Below, piece by piece: positions 7,198 through 15,734 of a stretch of 21,341 bases of DNA (its first letter is position 1; each line of letters opens with the position of its first letter). The notes beneath the pieces are model-generated. The model worked only from the letters and a program-made list of their open reading frames with translations. It was not told the DNA's origin and did no database searches. Made by a program: the position numbers and the translations under genes. The DNA comes from HB2-32-21 sp040235495 (GTDB taxonomy: Bacteria; Pseudomonadota; Gammaproteobacteria; Pseudomonadales; Porticoccaceae): assembly GCA_040235495.1 (NCBI GenBank), contig JBECKV010000158.1:1-21341 (forward strand). The letters run 5' to 3'.

Positions 7198-10100
7198 TCA
7201 ACCGCTCGCTGTCAGGGAACCGCGGCCAATAATCGTGCGCAGCAGACCCCGAAAGTCTTCGCTCACCAGAATCAAGGCCGGCACCAGGAAAATAATCACC
7301 AGGCTTGCGTACAGCACGCCAAAGGCGATACTGACTGCCATGGGTATCAGAAATTTCGCCTGCAAGCTGGTTTCCGTGAGCATGGGTAGCAGGCCCAGGC
7401 TGGTTGTGATCGTCGTCAATAGGATGGGTCGAAAACGCCTTTCCACCGCCATGACCAGCGCGTCGCGAATTGATAGACCGGCTTGATCCCGGACCTTGTT
7501 GAAGTAGTCCACCAACACCACGGAGTCGTTAATCACCACGCCGGACAACGCGATCATGCCGAAGATCGAGATAAAGGAAATATCAAACCCCATCAGCAGG
7601 TGGCCCCAGACCGAGCCGACGAAACCGAAGGGAATCGCGGTGAGAATTATCAGCGGCTGCACATAACTGCGCAGTTGGGAGGCCAGCATCACAAACATCA
7701 CCATCACCGCGATTTGCAGATTGCGAGTCAGGCTGCGCGTGTCGTCACGTTGATCCCGATTAGCTCCTTCGAAGGAATAACTCAGCCCCGGATAGCGGGC
7801 GCTCAGCTCTGGCAGGCTCCGCTCGCGCATGGCGGCGATGACATCATCCGGTGTCGTGACCGCCTCCTCGACATCGGCACTGACACTGACAATGCGTCGG
7901 CCATCGACCCGTTCGATGCGGGAGTAGCCCCGTTGTTCACGAATCACCGCCGCGGTGCGCAAATCCATTTCCGCGCCATCTTTCAGGCGAATTCGAGTGT
8001 TATACAAATCGCTCAGCGAGCGGCGGCGGGACTCAGGGTAGCGAACCATCACCTTGAGTTCACTGCGACCACGCTGCACCCGGTGTACTTCCGCGCCATG
8101 GTAGGCAAAGCGTAACTGCCGACCAATATCCATCGGCGTCAGGCCCGCCGCCAGACCCGCCGGCGTCAATTCAAAGACGTATTCGCGCTTGCCCGGTTCA
8201 AAACTATCCTGCACGTCACTGACGCCAGCGATACTGGCAAGGCTTAATTTAAAGGCATTTGCCGCCGCACCCAGGGTGGCTTCATCGCGGTGGGACAGTT
8301 CGATATTGATGTCCTCACCAGCGTTTACGAGGCTGCTCTGAAAGGTAAGGCTTTCGACGCCGGGCACCAGGGGAAGGTGTTGTCGCCACCGGCGCGCCAG
8401 CTCGCTGGATGAAAATGAACGCCGGTCGCCCGGTACCAGTTCCATGCGGATCTGCGCCAGATTACTGGCATTGCTGCTGGCATTGCTGGCGCGCGGTCCG
8501 GTGGTATCGGCACCCTGGCTGCCCACCGTAAAGGAAATCGCTTCAATCAATGAGTTGCCATCCCCTGCCGCGGCCTCCGCCTCCCTGGCCATGCGCTCGC
8601 CAGCTTCGAGAATCTGAGCGGCGTAGTGGTAGGTGGTTTCAAAGGCGGTGCCGGTGGGCATCTTCATTTTCACGGTGATCTGGTCACTGTCAATCTGAGG
8701 AAAGAACACGAAGCGGACGATGCCGCCCTGGAAAATGCCGATCGTGACAATAATGGTACTCAGCGCCAGCGCCACGATCACATAGCGATAACGCAAGCCC
8801 AACCCCAACAGCGGCAGGACACACGCACTGACAAAGCGCTCCAGCGCGGTCTGGGTGCGATCCCTCAATGCCGCCAGCAAGCCGGCCGACCAGCGGGTTT
8901 TCGATTCAAGGTGAGCAGGCAGGATGTAAAAGGCCTCAATCAGCGATATCGCGAGAATGCCGATAACGATGATCGGCACCGGCGCCATAATCTGGGCCAT
9001 GGTTCCGGTTGAAAACAGCAGTGGCGCAAAGGCGGCGATGGAGGTCAACACACCAACGGTGACCGGCGCCCGTACTCGAAAGACGCCATCGAGCACGGCG
9101 TAGCGGTTGCCCGGATTGCTCTCCTGCTCGTGATAGATGCTTTCACCGACGACAATGGCATCGTCCACGACGATACCAATCACGATAATGAGTGCAAACA
9201 GGCTGATCATATTGATGGTGATGCCGGTAAAGGACACCAGCAACAGGCCACCCAGAAAGGAAATCGGAATACCGAGACTGGTCCAGAAGGCCAGTTTTAG
9301 ATCCAGAAACAGCAGCAGACTCAGAAATACCAGCACGTAACCCAGAATACCGTTGCGCACCATCAGGCTGATGCGCGAACGCAATACGTCTGATGTATTG
9401 CGCCAGATTTGCACATCCAGTTCTGCCGGCAATTCCAGATCCCGCAGATAAGTCTTGATCGCCTGTTCCAGCGTCAGCGTATCCTGGGCATCGCTGCGCT
9501 GAATCTCGACAAACAGCGCGGGCTTGCCATTGAAATGATTGATGACCTCGATGTCCTCAAAATCATCGCGAATGGTCGCGATATCGCCGAGCCGCAACTG
9601 GGCGCCATCCCTGGCGCTACGAATAGTGACATTGGCAAATTCCTCACCGGTGTAGCGCTTGTCCTGAACCCGAATCAGGATCTCCCCGGATGCCGTGCGC
9701 AGGGTACCGCCCGGCACGTCGACCGAGAATTCACCCACGCGCCGAGCAATGTCATCGAGTGTCAGGCCGTAGTGGCGCAGGGTCTCCTCGCTGACCTCGA
9801 TGGAAATTTCCAGATCGCGGCCGCCGTTAATGTTGACCAGTGTCACTTCAGGCAATTGCAGCAGGTCGTTTTCGATGGTTTCCGCCCAGTACCGCAGGCT
9901 GGCTTCATCAAGGTCGCCGAATACCGCCAGGGACATCATGCTGGAGGTGCGTCGGGTTTTGACGATCGAAGGCTCTTCAGCTTCTTCCGGGGGGAAATCC
10001 ACCAGGCCATCGACCGCGGTTTCAACATCGTCGAGCACCTGATCCTGATCGGCAAAATCCTCCATTTCGACCGTCACCATGCCGACGCCTTCGCTGGCAC

Positions 10101-10413
10101 TCGAGGTCACGCGCTTGACGCCTTCAATGCCAATCATCGCCTCTTCCACGCGGCGGGTAATACTCTCCTCGACATCGTAGGGCGTCGCGCCCGGATAGGG
10201 CGTGGCGATGGTGATGGTGCGCGGATCGATGGAGGGAAAGGTTTCGGTAATCATGCCGCGCACGGCGACAAACCCACCGATCAGCAGGAACGCCATAATG
10301 ATATTGGCGGCGACGGTATTGGTCGCAAACCAGCCGACCAGGGTATTCAACCCGTGGCGACGATCCTGCGCGCTGGGCTCGGCACGAGGACCACTGAGTT
10401 GGTCATCCGCCAT
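7198..10413 (-). CDS. RND-family efflux pump permease (AcrB/MdtB-like, HAE1 type)
   Basis: Inner-membrane proton-driven exporter (1071 aa, the usual family length). It shows the twofold RND layout: one N-terminal helix (about 33-55), a large periplasmic loop, a helix bundle, a second loop and a C-terminal bundle. The TM4 proton-relay aspartates are D417-D418 in GIVVDDAIVVGE. In TM10, where AcrB has Lys940, the sequence is GVVINDSVVLVD with Asn962 at that position, so the second half of the relay differs from AcrB. The ATG overlaps the stop of the adaptor gene by 11 nt (translational coupling). With the two upstream genes it should form a tripartite drug, solvent or metabolite exporter; the substrate is unknown. 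It is not a CusA-type metal pump judging by the absence of the expected methionine pattern. Confidence 0.95.
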   Translation of the reverse strand: MADDQLSGPRAEPSAQDRRHGLNTLVGWFATNTVAANIIMAFLLIGGFVAVRGMITETFPSIDPRTITIATPYPGATPYDVEESITRRVEEAMIGIEGVKRVTSSASEGVGMVTVEMEDFADQDQVLDDVETAVDGLVDFPPEEAEEPSIVKTRRTSSMMSLAVFGDLDEASLRYWAETIENDLLQLPEVTLVNINGGRDLEISIEVSEETLRHYGLTLDDIARRVGEFSVDVPGGTLRTASGEILIRVQDKRYTGEEFANVTIRSARDGAQLRLGDIATIRDDFEDIEVINHFNGKPALFVEIQRSDAQDTLTLEQAIKTYLRDLELPAELDVQIWRNTSDVLRSRISLMVRNGILGYVLVFLSLLLFLDLKLAFWTSLGIPISFLGGLLLVSFTGITINMISLFALIIVIGIVVDDAIVVGESIYHEQESNPGNRYAVLDGVFRVRAPVTVGVLTSIAAFAPLLFSTGTMAQIMAPVPIIVIGILAISLIEAFYILPAHLESKTRWSAGLLAALRDRTQTALERFVSACVLPLLGLGLRYRYVIVALALSTIIVTIGIFQGGIVRFVFFPQIDSDQITVKMKMPTGTAFETTYHYAAQILEAGERMAREAEAAAGDGNSLIEAISFTVGSQGADTTGPRASNASSNASNLAQIRMELVPGDRRSFSSSELARRWRQHLPLVPGVESLTFQSSLVNAGEDINIELSHRDEATLGAAANAFKLSLASIAGVSDVQDSFEPGKREYVFELTPAGLAAGLTPMDIGRQLRFAYHGAEVHRVQRGRSELKVMVRYPESRRRSLSDLYNTRIRLKDGAEMDLRTAAVIREQRGYSRIERVDGRRIVSVSADVEEAVTTPDDVIAAMRERSLPELSARYPGLSYSFEGANRDQRDDTRSLTRNLQIAVMVMFVMLASQLRSYVQPLIILTAIPFGFVGSVWGHLLMGFDISFISIFGMIALSGVVINDSVVLVDYFNKVRDQAGLSIRDALVMAVERRFRPILLTTITTSLGLLPMLTETSLQAKFLIPMAVSIAFGVLYASLVIIFLVPALILVSEDFRGLLRTIIGRGSLTASG

Positions 10414-11566
10414 GGGCAGGGCCTTCCGTATCGCTCAGCACTCGGACTTTCAAACCATCCACCCCACCATTCAGCACACTACTGACAAAGGTCGCCTCAT
10501 CGAGATCAAGGGGTAATTTAACGATGACCCCGTCGCTCAGGGTTTTCAGGATTTGTGGTTGCAGCCGCTGCAGTTTGTCGTCCTCATCCAGACGCCAGAC
10601 ATGTTGGCCCGGCTGAATCGCCGTAACCGGTAACCGCCAGGTGTCGGCAACGGGGGTTCCCCGCATTTCCACCTCAGTCAGCATGCCCGGTAGCAGGCTG
10701 CCGTCGCCGACCGGTTTGATCACCACGTCCTGGAACCGCGTATTTTCGTCGAGGATGGCGCCATAGCGCAGAACCCGGCCAGGTACCCGCGCCGAGGCTC
10801 CCGGCTCCCCGGCCAGAGCGAAATTGATCATCACGTCGATCTCGTCGGCTGTACCATGGCGCAGCCAGTGCAAATCGTTCTGAGGCAGCGACAGCACGAT
10901 TTCCAGGGCATCCTGGTTGTAAATCTCGCCGTAATTAGTGCCCGCGACCACGAATTCGCCGATTTCCAGCGTGCTGGATATCACCCGACCGGAAAACGGC
11001 AGCCGATAAAGGGTACGGGAGAGATCGAGTTCGGCCTGGTCCAGGCGCGCGCGGGCCGCGGCCAGCTGCGCCTCGGCCTGGGCAATTTGCGGCGCCCGAC
11101 TCACCAGGGTAGGCGCCTGTATCCCGGGATTGAGCGCCTGCCATTCGGCTAGCGCTGCTTCGGCTTCGGCTTGTTCCAGCGCCAGATCCGTCCGGGCCTG
11201 GGCCAGTTGCGCCCGTTCGCGGGCCACGGTGTTCTCATAATCAACCGCCTCGATGCGAAACAGGGCTTGCCCGGCTTCGAGAAAACCACCCCCGTAAAGG
11301 TTGTCACTGACCCACTCCACTCGCCCCGTCACCTGCGGCGTAATGCTCACGGTGCCGCGTGGCAAGACCCGGCCGGTACTGCGTACGGGAATGACATGTT
11401 CCCCCCGAGCCGCGGTCGCTACCGTCACCGCCAGCGGGGTCTCATCAACCCGCCGCTCGGGCAGGTCGCGGGCAGCGCTGAACAAACGGGATAGCGCCAC
11501 CGCGGCAATGATGATGGCGATAACCAGCAACAGCTGAAGGTTATCTCGGGTAAGGATTTTGCCCAT
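10403..11566 (-). CDS. RND efflux periplasmic adaptor (membrane-fusion protein, HlyD/AcrA type)
   Basis: A 387-aa adaptor that bridges the inner-membrane pump and the outer-membrane channel. It has a single N-terminal membrane anchor (about residues 10-28, LLLVIAIIIAAVAL) with no lipobox, so it is probably a transmembrane rather than a lipidated adaptor. A lipoyl/barrel-sandwich half follows (ITPQVTGRVEWV). An Ala/Glu/Gln-rich coiled-coil hairpin (about 110-190) comes next, then the second lipoyl half (YRLPFSGRVISS) and beta-barrel and membrane-proximal domains. It lies 2 nt after the outer-membrane factor stop and overlaps the pump gene, as expected for one operon. Confidence 0.93.
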   Translation of the reverse strand: MGKILTRDNLQLLLVIAIIIAAVALSRLFSAARDLPERRVDETPLAVTVATAARGEHVIPVRSTGRVLPRGTVSITPQVTGRVEWVSDNLYGGGFLEAGQALFRIEAVDYENTVARERAQLAQARTDLALEQAEAEAALAEWQALNPGIQAPTLVSRAPQIAQAEAQLAAARARLDQAELDLSRTLYRLPFSGRVISSTLEIGEFVVAGTNYGEIYNQDALEIVLSLPQNDLHWLRHGTADEIDVMINFALAGEPGASARVPGRVLRYGAILDENTRFQDVVIKPVGDGSLLPGMLTEVEMRGTPVADTWRLPVTAIQPGQHVWRLDEDDKLQRLQPQILKTLSDGVIVKLPLDLDEATFVSSVLNGGVDGLKVRVLSDTEGPAHGG

Positions 11567-11568
11567 GC

Positions 11569-13005
11569 TTACTTTTCCGTTTCGGGACTTTCCAAGCCGG
11601 GCGCATACCCCTGGCCAAGCCGCCAGTCGCCACCGAGGGCCAAATGCAGATTGATGCGCGCATTCCAGCTGGCCTGCTGCGCGGCCAGCAGACTGCGCTC
11701 GGCATTTTGCCAGCGCCGCTGGGTATCGAGCAGTTCCAGGAGGGTAGTAATTCCCCGCTGATAACGCTCCCTGCTCAGCGCCTCGGCTCGACGTGCCGAG
11801 ATCACGCTGGCGCGCAAGCTATCGACCTGGGTGTACAGGAATTGTTCCTGTACCAGCGCGGTCTCCACTTCAGTTATGGCAGTGACAACGGTATCGGCGT
11901 ATTGCCAGCTCAACTCCCGGGCCTGAGCTTCGCGCAGTCGAACATTGGCTCTTAAGCGACCGCCTTCAAACAGGCGCGTGTTGATGCGCGCCGCGATATT
12001 ACCCAGCGCCCGGTCGTTGCCGAGCAAACCACCCACTTGCGAGCCCGTAAACCCCCGGCTGGCGCTGAGCGTCAAATCCGGGAACAGATCAGCCACCGCC
12101 ACCCCAATGCCGGCATTGGCCGCCATCAGTCTGAATTCACTGCCGCGAATATCCGGCCGCTGATCCAGCAATTGCGCTGGACTTACCAGGACCGGCGGGG
12201 ACATCGGCGGCAGCAAGGGAAATCCGGTCCCATCCTGACTCGCCGCGCCGGGCGCCTGATTGAGCAAGCGATCAACCTGCAGATAGGTTTCCTCGCGCGC
12301 CAGGCCCAGCTCCGCCAGGGTCGCCTGCGCGGTGCTCAGATTTTCCCTGGCCGAGTGTACATCCACCGCTGAAGCATTCCTGACACCCAGCTGATAACGG
12401 CGGTTGACAGTATTCAAGGTCTGCTCGCGGCTGGCGACAATGCCGGTCTGTATCTCGATTTCCTTCTCCAGCAAAGCCAGACGCGCTCGCCGCGAAACCA
12501 GTTCCGCAACCAGCATATGGCGCAGGGCGAGATAGTCCTGCTCCCGCGCCAGCGCCTGGTATTCTGCCGCCTCCACCGCCCGCCGAATACGGCCAAACAG
12601 ATCCACCTGCCAGGAAATGTTGGCGCCGAGGCTTATATCCGATCGCCAGGCGCGCTCGCTGTTATCAATCAGGTCCGGGGCAAAACTCCTGGCGCCATCG
12701 CCGCTGAGCCCGACGCTCGGCCAGCCGGCGCCGGCCTCGATCCGGACCTGCTCGCGGGTCTGAACGATGCGTTCCATCGCGGCTTTCAAATCGAGATTTT
12801 CGTTATTCAGACGATCGACCCAACGATTGAGCAGGGGATCTTCATAGTGCCGCCACCAGTCGGGTAAGGCTGCCTGCCCCGACGTCGCTTCGCCGGGTAC
12901 CGCCGCGTGGTGCCAACTCTGGCTTGGACCCAGTGCTGCAGGCCGTTGATAGTCGGGGCCCAGTTGACAGGCTGATAGTAAAAGCAGCAGCCCGCAAAGC
13001 TTCAT
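11569..13005 (-). CDS. RND efflux outer-membrane factor, NodT/OprM-type lipoprotein
   Basis: Outer-membrane channel of the tripartite efflux system, about 478 aa from ATG 13005. A short lipoprotein signal ends in the lipobox LLSAC, followed by QLGPDYQRP, which is the classic NodT-family mature start. Two OEP repeats of long helices and strands follow. Second-half motifs include RPDIRGSEFRLMAANAGIGV and RRAEALSRERYQRGITTLLE. The frame is open to a TTG at 13053, with another ATG at 13032. I chose 13005 because it gives a compact signal sequence directly before the lipobox, but no start has a strong ribosome site. It is the first gene of the efflux operon, divergent from the amidohydrolase. Confidence 0.92.
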   Translation of the reverse strand: MKLCGLLLLLSACQLGPDYQRPAALGPSQSWHHAAVPGEATSGQAALPDWWRHYEDPLLNRWVDRLNNENLDLKAAMERIVQTREQVRIEAGAGWPSVGLSGDGARSFAPDLIDNSERAWRSDISLGANISWQVDLFGRIRRAVEAAEYQALAREQDYLALRHMLVAELVSRRARLALLEKEIEIQTGIVASREQTLNTVNRRYQLGVRNASAVDVHSARENLSTAQATLAELGLAREETYLQVDRLLNQAPGAASQDGTGFPLLPPMSPPVLVSPAQLLDQRPDIRGSEFRLMAANAGIGVAVADLFPDLTLSASRGFTGSQVGGLLGNDRALGNIAARINTRLFEGGRLRANVRLREAQARELSWQYADTVVTAITEVETALVQEQFLYTQVDSLRASVISARRAEALSRERYQRGITTLLELLDTQRRWQNAERSLLAAQQASWNARINLHLALGGDWRLGQGYAPGLESPETEK

Positions 13006-13267
13006 CACACCGGGATTGTGGTGACAAACCATTGAACACAGCCTGAACTTCAAAGCGGGGGAACACCTGTCAAATGAGCAAGTTCGCGAACATAGCGACT
13101 GGTCGGTGCCAATTCAAGCGCGTTCGAGTTCCGAGTGTGGACAGCCCGGGGGCATACTAGGGACGGACGAGGTAATTCCTTTCCATTCATCATTTGATCT
13201 GACGCAAGCAAGCAAGCCGATTATACTGTCACTGTTAAGCGTTGAATTACTACCCAGGAGCTCACTC
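13006..13267. promoter_or_regulatory. Divergent intergenic region, efflux operon / amidohydrolase
   Basis: About 260 nt separate the two divergent starts. On the - strand a perfect TATAAT (plus positions 13220-13225) could be the -10 of the efflux operon, though no good -35 sits 17 nt away. On the + strand the overlapping TATACT (13222-13227) could serve the amidohydrolase, again with a weak -35. A short tandem GCAA run (13204-13218) flanks these. No regulator gene such as TetR or MarR is adjacent. This is a low-confidence assignment based on box matching only. Confidence 0.3.
13256..13260 (+). promoter_or_regulatory. Shine-Dalgarno site deciding the amidohydrolase start
   Basis: AGGAG lies 7 nt before ATG 13268. 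The upstream in-frame ATG at 13106 has no such site and would add 54 residues without family resemblance. Confidence 0.75.
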
Positions 13268-14383
13268 ATGAAACTCGGCATCTCGGCTGATTCCCATATC
13301 GTTGAACCACCCCACTGTTACGTGGATTTTATCGACCCCAAACTGCGCGATATCGCTCCGCGCATCGAAAAAAATGAACACGGGGTTGACGCCTTCTTCG
13401 TCCAGGGCATGAAAAACTCCCTGCCCCTGGGCCTGCTCGCCGGCGCCGGCATTCCCCCGGAAGGCTTGCGCAAGCAACGCAGCGCCAACTTTGACCAGAT
13501 TGCCCCCGCTTCCTGGAACCCGAAGGATCGCCTGGCGATTCAGGATCAGGATGGACTATGCGCCGAAATCATTTATGCCTCGGTGGGCATGGTGCTGTGT
13601 GGCCACTCCGATTTCGCCTATAAATCGGCCTGTTTCAACGCCTACAACCGCTGGCTGCAAACCTTTTGCGGTGAAGCGCCGACCCGCCTGTTTGGCCTGG
13701 CTCAAACCGCGGTCGGCTCCGTCGATGAAGCCATAGAGGATTTCCGCCGCGCCAAGGAAATGGGCATGGTCGGCATGATGATGGCCGGCAATCCCCAGCA
13801 CCAGGACTACGATCACCCCGACTACGACGCCCTGTGGGAGTGCGCGGTGGATCTGGACCTGCCTCTTTGCTTTCACATCCTGACGATGAAGGATCACGAC
13901 GTCCGGTCCGCCTTCAAGCCCGAACGCGGACACGCGGCAAACGGCTTTATGAACATCATTCGCGGCGTGCAGAACATCATGGGACTGTTTGTTTTCGGCG
14001 GCGTTTTCGAGCGTTTTCCAAAATTAAAAATGGTGGTCGCCGAAGGTGACGCCGGTTGGGTACCCCACTACATGTACCGGGCCGATCATGCCGCCGAGCG
14101 CCTGGGCACCGGCCTGCACCGCACCATTTCGAAAAAACCCAGCGAGTACATTCGCAACAATATCTGGTTCACCTTTCAGGACGACGAGACCGCCTACGAA
14201 TCCGAGAAGCTGATTAATAACGACAAGCTGGTCTGGGCCAGCGACTACCCGCACACCGATTCCACCTATCCACGGTCTCGTGAAATACTGGAAAGACAGA
14301 TGGCCCATCTCACCGAGGCGCAGAAAAACGCCATCGTTCACGACAACGTCAAGAAAGCCTTTAATCTGAAAGGCGTGGACTGA
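13268..14383 (+). CDS. Amidohydrolase-family protein (amidohydrolase 2 / ACMSD-like TIM barrel)
   Basis: A 371-aa metal-dependent hydrolase or decarboxylase of the amidohydrolase-related family. The N-terminal metal motif is D8-S-H10 (SADSHIVEPP), a D-x-H in place of the classic H-x-H. A strand-end histidine is H203 (CFHIL), and the C-terminal metal aspartate is D326 in SDYPHTDSTYP. AEGDAGWVPHYMYRAD matches the conserved late-barrel block of this subgroup. Such enzymes often act on ring-cleavage or other carboxylated catabolic intermediates; the substrate here is unknown. The frame is open back to 13106, but ATG 13268 is preceded by AGGAG with a 7-nt gap and starts directly at the conserved barrel strand, so the longer form is rejected. 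It ends at a strong terminator shared with the convergent SDR gene. Confidence 0.9.
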   Translation: MKLGISADSHIVEPPHCYVDFIDPKLRDIAPRIEKNEHGVDAFFVQGMKNSLPLGLLAGAGIPPEGLRKQRSANFDQIAPASWNPKDRLAIQDQDGLCAEIIYASVGMVLCGHSDFAYKSACFNAYNRWLQTFCGEAPTRLFGLAQTAVGSVDEAIEDFRRAKEMGMVGMMMAGNPQHQDYDHPDYDALWECAVDLDLPLCFHILTMKDHDVRSAFKPERGHAANGFMNIIRGVQNIMGLFVFGGVFERFPKLKMVVAEGDAGWVPHYMYRADHAAERLGTGLHRTISKKPSEYIRNNIWFTFQDDETAYESEKLINNDKLVWASDYPHTDSTYPRSREILERQMAHLTEAQKNAIVHDNVKKAFNLKGVD

Positions 14384-14566
14384 CCAATAGCGTTAATTTT
14401 GATGTCCCACCAGAACCCGGGGTCGTTATCCAACCCCTGGTTTTGATGGCCGCAATCGGTCTGGCATCGAAACCACCGGCAACCAGGCCTGGCAAACAGT
14501 CGCGGCGTCAGGGGCGCGGATGCCTCGACCCTTCCATGCATTGGGAACTTTGCTGAATCACAAATG
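14384..14566. other. Non-coding gap between convergent genes
   Basis: This stretch between the amidohydrolase stop and the terminator shows no convincing gene. A 79-codon reading frame on the - strand (14338-14577) begins inside the terminator stem and runs into the amidohydrolase gene, and it has no recognisable family. Confidence 0.4.
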
Positions 14567-14592
14567 AAAACGGCCACCGAAGTGGCCGTTTT
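14567..14592. terminator. Bidirectional intrinsic terminator
   Basis: A perfect 11-bp inverted repeat, AAAACGGCCAC then GTGGCCGTTTT, encloses a 4-nt loop. The stem is GC-rich at its top and ends in A4/T4, so transcripts from both sides finish with a U-tract. On the - strand the loop is C-UUCG-G, an exceptionally stable tetraloop; on the + strand it is CGAA. It sits between the convergent amidohydrolase (+) and SDR (-) genes, 20 nt beyond the SDR stop. Confidence 0.9.
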
Positions 14593-14612
14593 CCCAAAGC
14601 CCTTGTCCCGAA

Positions 14613-15554
14613 TCAGGCCTTGCGCGGTGCGGCCGGGTTTTTCAGGCCCTTGCCGAGGGTTTTCGGCAACAGCTTTTGCAGGTGCTCCTGCGTCCAGGGT
14701 TTGTCGCTGAAGACGCTGCGCTCCTTGGTCGGCAACGACACCAGGGTGATTTCACCACCGCCGACGATGAAGTCCCGGCCGTTGATATTAGCCGCCGCAT
14801 CGGTACACAAAAAGACCACCAGTGGCGCTACCTGATCCGGGCTGAAGGTCTCCGAGCCCTCCATCATGTCCTCGATTTCAAACATGAACTCCGGCAGTGG
14901 CAGCTTGCCTTCCCGGGCCAGATCAAGGGCCTTTTTCATATCCACGGCACCGGCCATGCGGGTTCCCGCCCGCGGGCGAATGGCATTGGTAGTGACGCCA
15001 TAAGGCCCCAGTTCCAGGGCCAGCGTACGCGTAAAGCCGACGATGCCTTCCTTCGCGGCCGCGTAATTGGACGCGGCATAGCCACCGAGGCCCGCTTCCG
15101 AAGCGGTGTTGACGATGCGGCCGCTACCCTGCTTGACGAATATCTGCGCTGCCTGGCGGGTCACCGCATAGAGCGCCTTGACGTGGACGGCGATAACGCT
15201 ATCCCAGTCTTCCTCGGTCATTTTCACGAATAACTGATTGCGTATATTGCCGGCATTATTGACGACGATGTCCAACCGACCGAAGACGTCCATGGCCTGC
15301 TCGACCATGGCGGTTCCATCGGCGACGCTGGTGACATTGCCATAGTTGGCCACCGCGTCACCGCCCGCGGACTTGATTTCCGCAACCACCTGGTCGGCCG
15401 CGCTGGCGTCACCGCCTTCACCCGTAACCGAACCTCCCAGATCGTTCACTACCACTCGCGCGCCTTCCGCCGCCAGCGCCAGCGCATGGGCCCGACCCAT
15501 ACCGCGACCCGCACCGGTGACGATGGCAACCTGTCCGTTCAATAAATCTCCCAT
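14613..15554 (-). CDS. SDR-family dehydrogenase, resembling (3R)-hydroxyacyl-CoA dehydrogenase units of MFE-2
   Basis: NAD(P)-dependent short-chain dehydrogenase/reductase (313 aa). It has the Rossmann motif TGAGRGMG (13-20), NNAG (99-102), catalytic S152, and Y164-x-x-x-K168 (YAAAK). VVNDLGG (35-41) and the extended C-terminal part after the core are typical of the hydroxyacyl-CoA dehydrogenase domain of peroxisomal multifunctional enzyme 2 and related bacterial SDRs. D38 after the second strand suggests NAD rather than NADP. A role in beta-oxidation-like acyl-CoA breakdown fits the nearby class III CoA-transferase but is inferred. The ATG is preceded by AGGGGGAAAA. It lies 180 nt downstream of the VWA gene on the same strand and may have its own promoter or be read through. 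Confidence 0.88.
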   Translation of the reverse strand: MGDLLNGQVAIVTGAGRGMGRAHALALAAEGARVVVNDLGGSVTGEGGDASAADQVVAEIKSAGGDAVANYGNVTSVADGTAMVEQAMDVFGRLDIVVNNAGNIRNQLFVKMTEEDWDSVIAVHVKALYAVTRQAAQIFVKQGSGRIVNTASEAGLGGYAASNYAAAKEGIVGFTRTLALELGPYGVTTNAIRPRAGTRMAGAVDMKKALDLAREGKLPLPEFMFEIEDMMEGSETFSPDQVAPLVVFLCTDAAANINGRDFIVGGGEITLVSLPTKERSVFSDKPWTQEHLQKLLPKTLGKGLKNPAAPRKA

Positions 15555-15734
15555 GACTTTTCCCCCTGATTGATGAGTTTAAGGTTTGCACTTGAATTCA
15601 TTAAAGCTAGCCGCGAAGCTGGCCGCGCCATTTATTTATTAGGCTGCATTGTAGGGTGCATTTTGCCTTGATAACAGACTTGCACCGACAACCTATCGAG
15701 GCTGTGGAGGCAAGTCAGCGGTTATTGCCCTGGG
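15555..15734. other. Short intergenic gap, VWA gene to SDR gene
   Basis: Both neighbours read leftward. An imperfect hairpin (GCTAGC / GCTGGC around 15605-15622) has no U-tract. No clear promoter or terminator could be identified. Confidence 0.3.

Noticed and set aside
9409..10485. Long + strand open frame (358 codons) opposite the RND pump
   Set aside because: It lies wholly antisense to an unmistakable RND permease and adaptor; its composition is His/Gly/Asp-rich as expected for a shadow frame, with no family match.
13106..13267. 54-codon upstream extension of the amidohydrolase
   Set aside because: It has no ribosome site and no family resemblance; ATG 13268 has AGGAG at good spacing and begins at the conserved metal-site strand.
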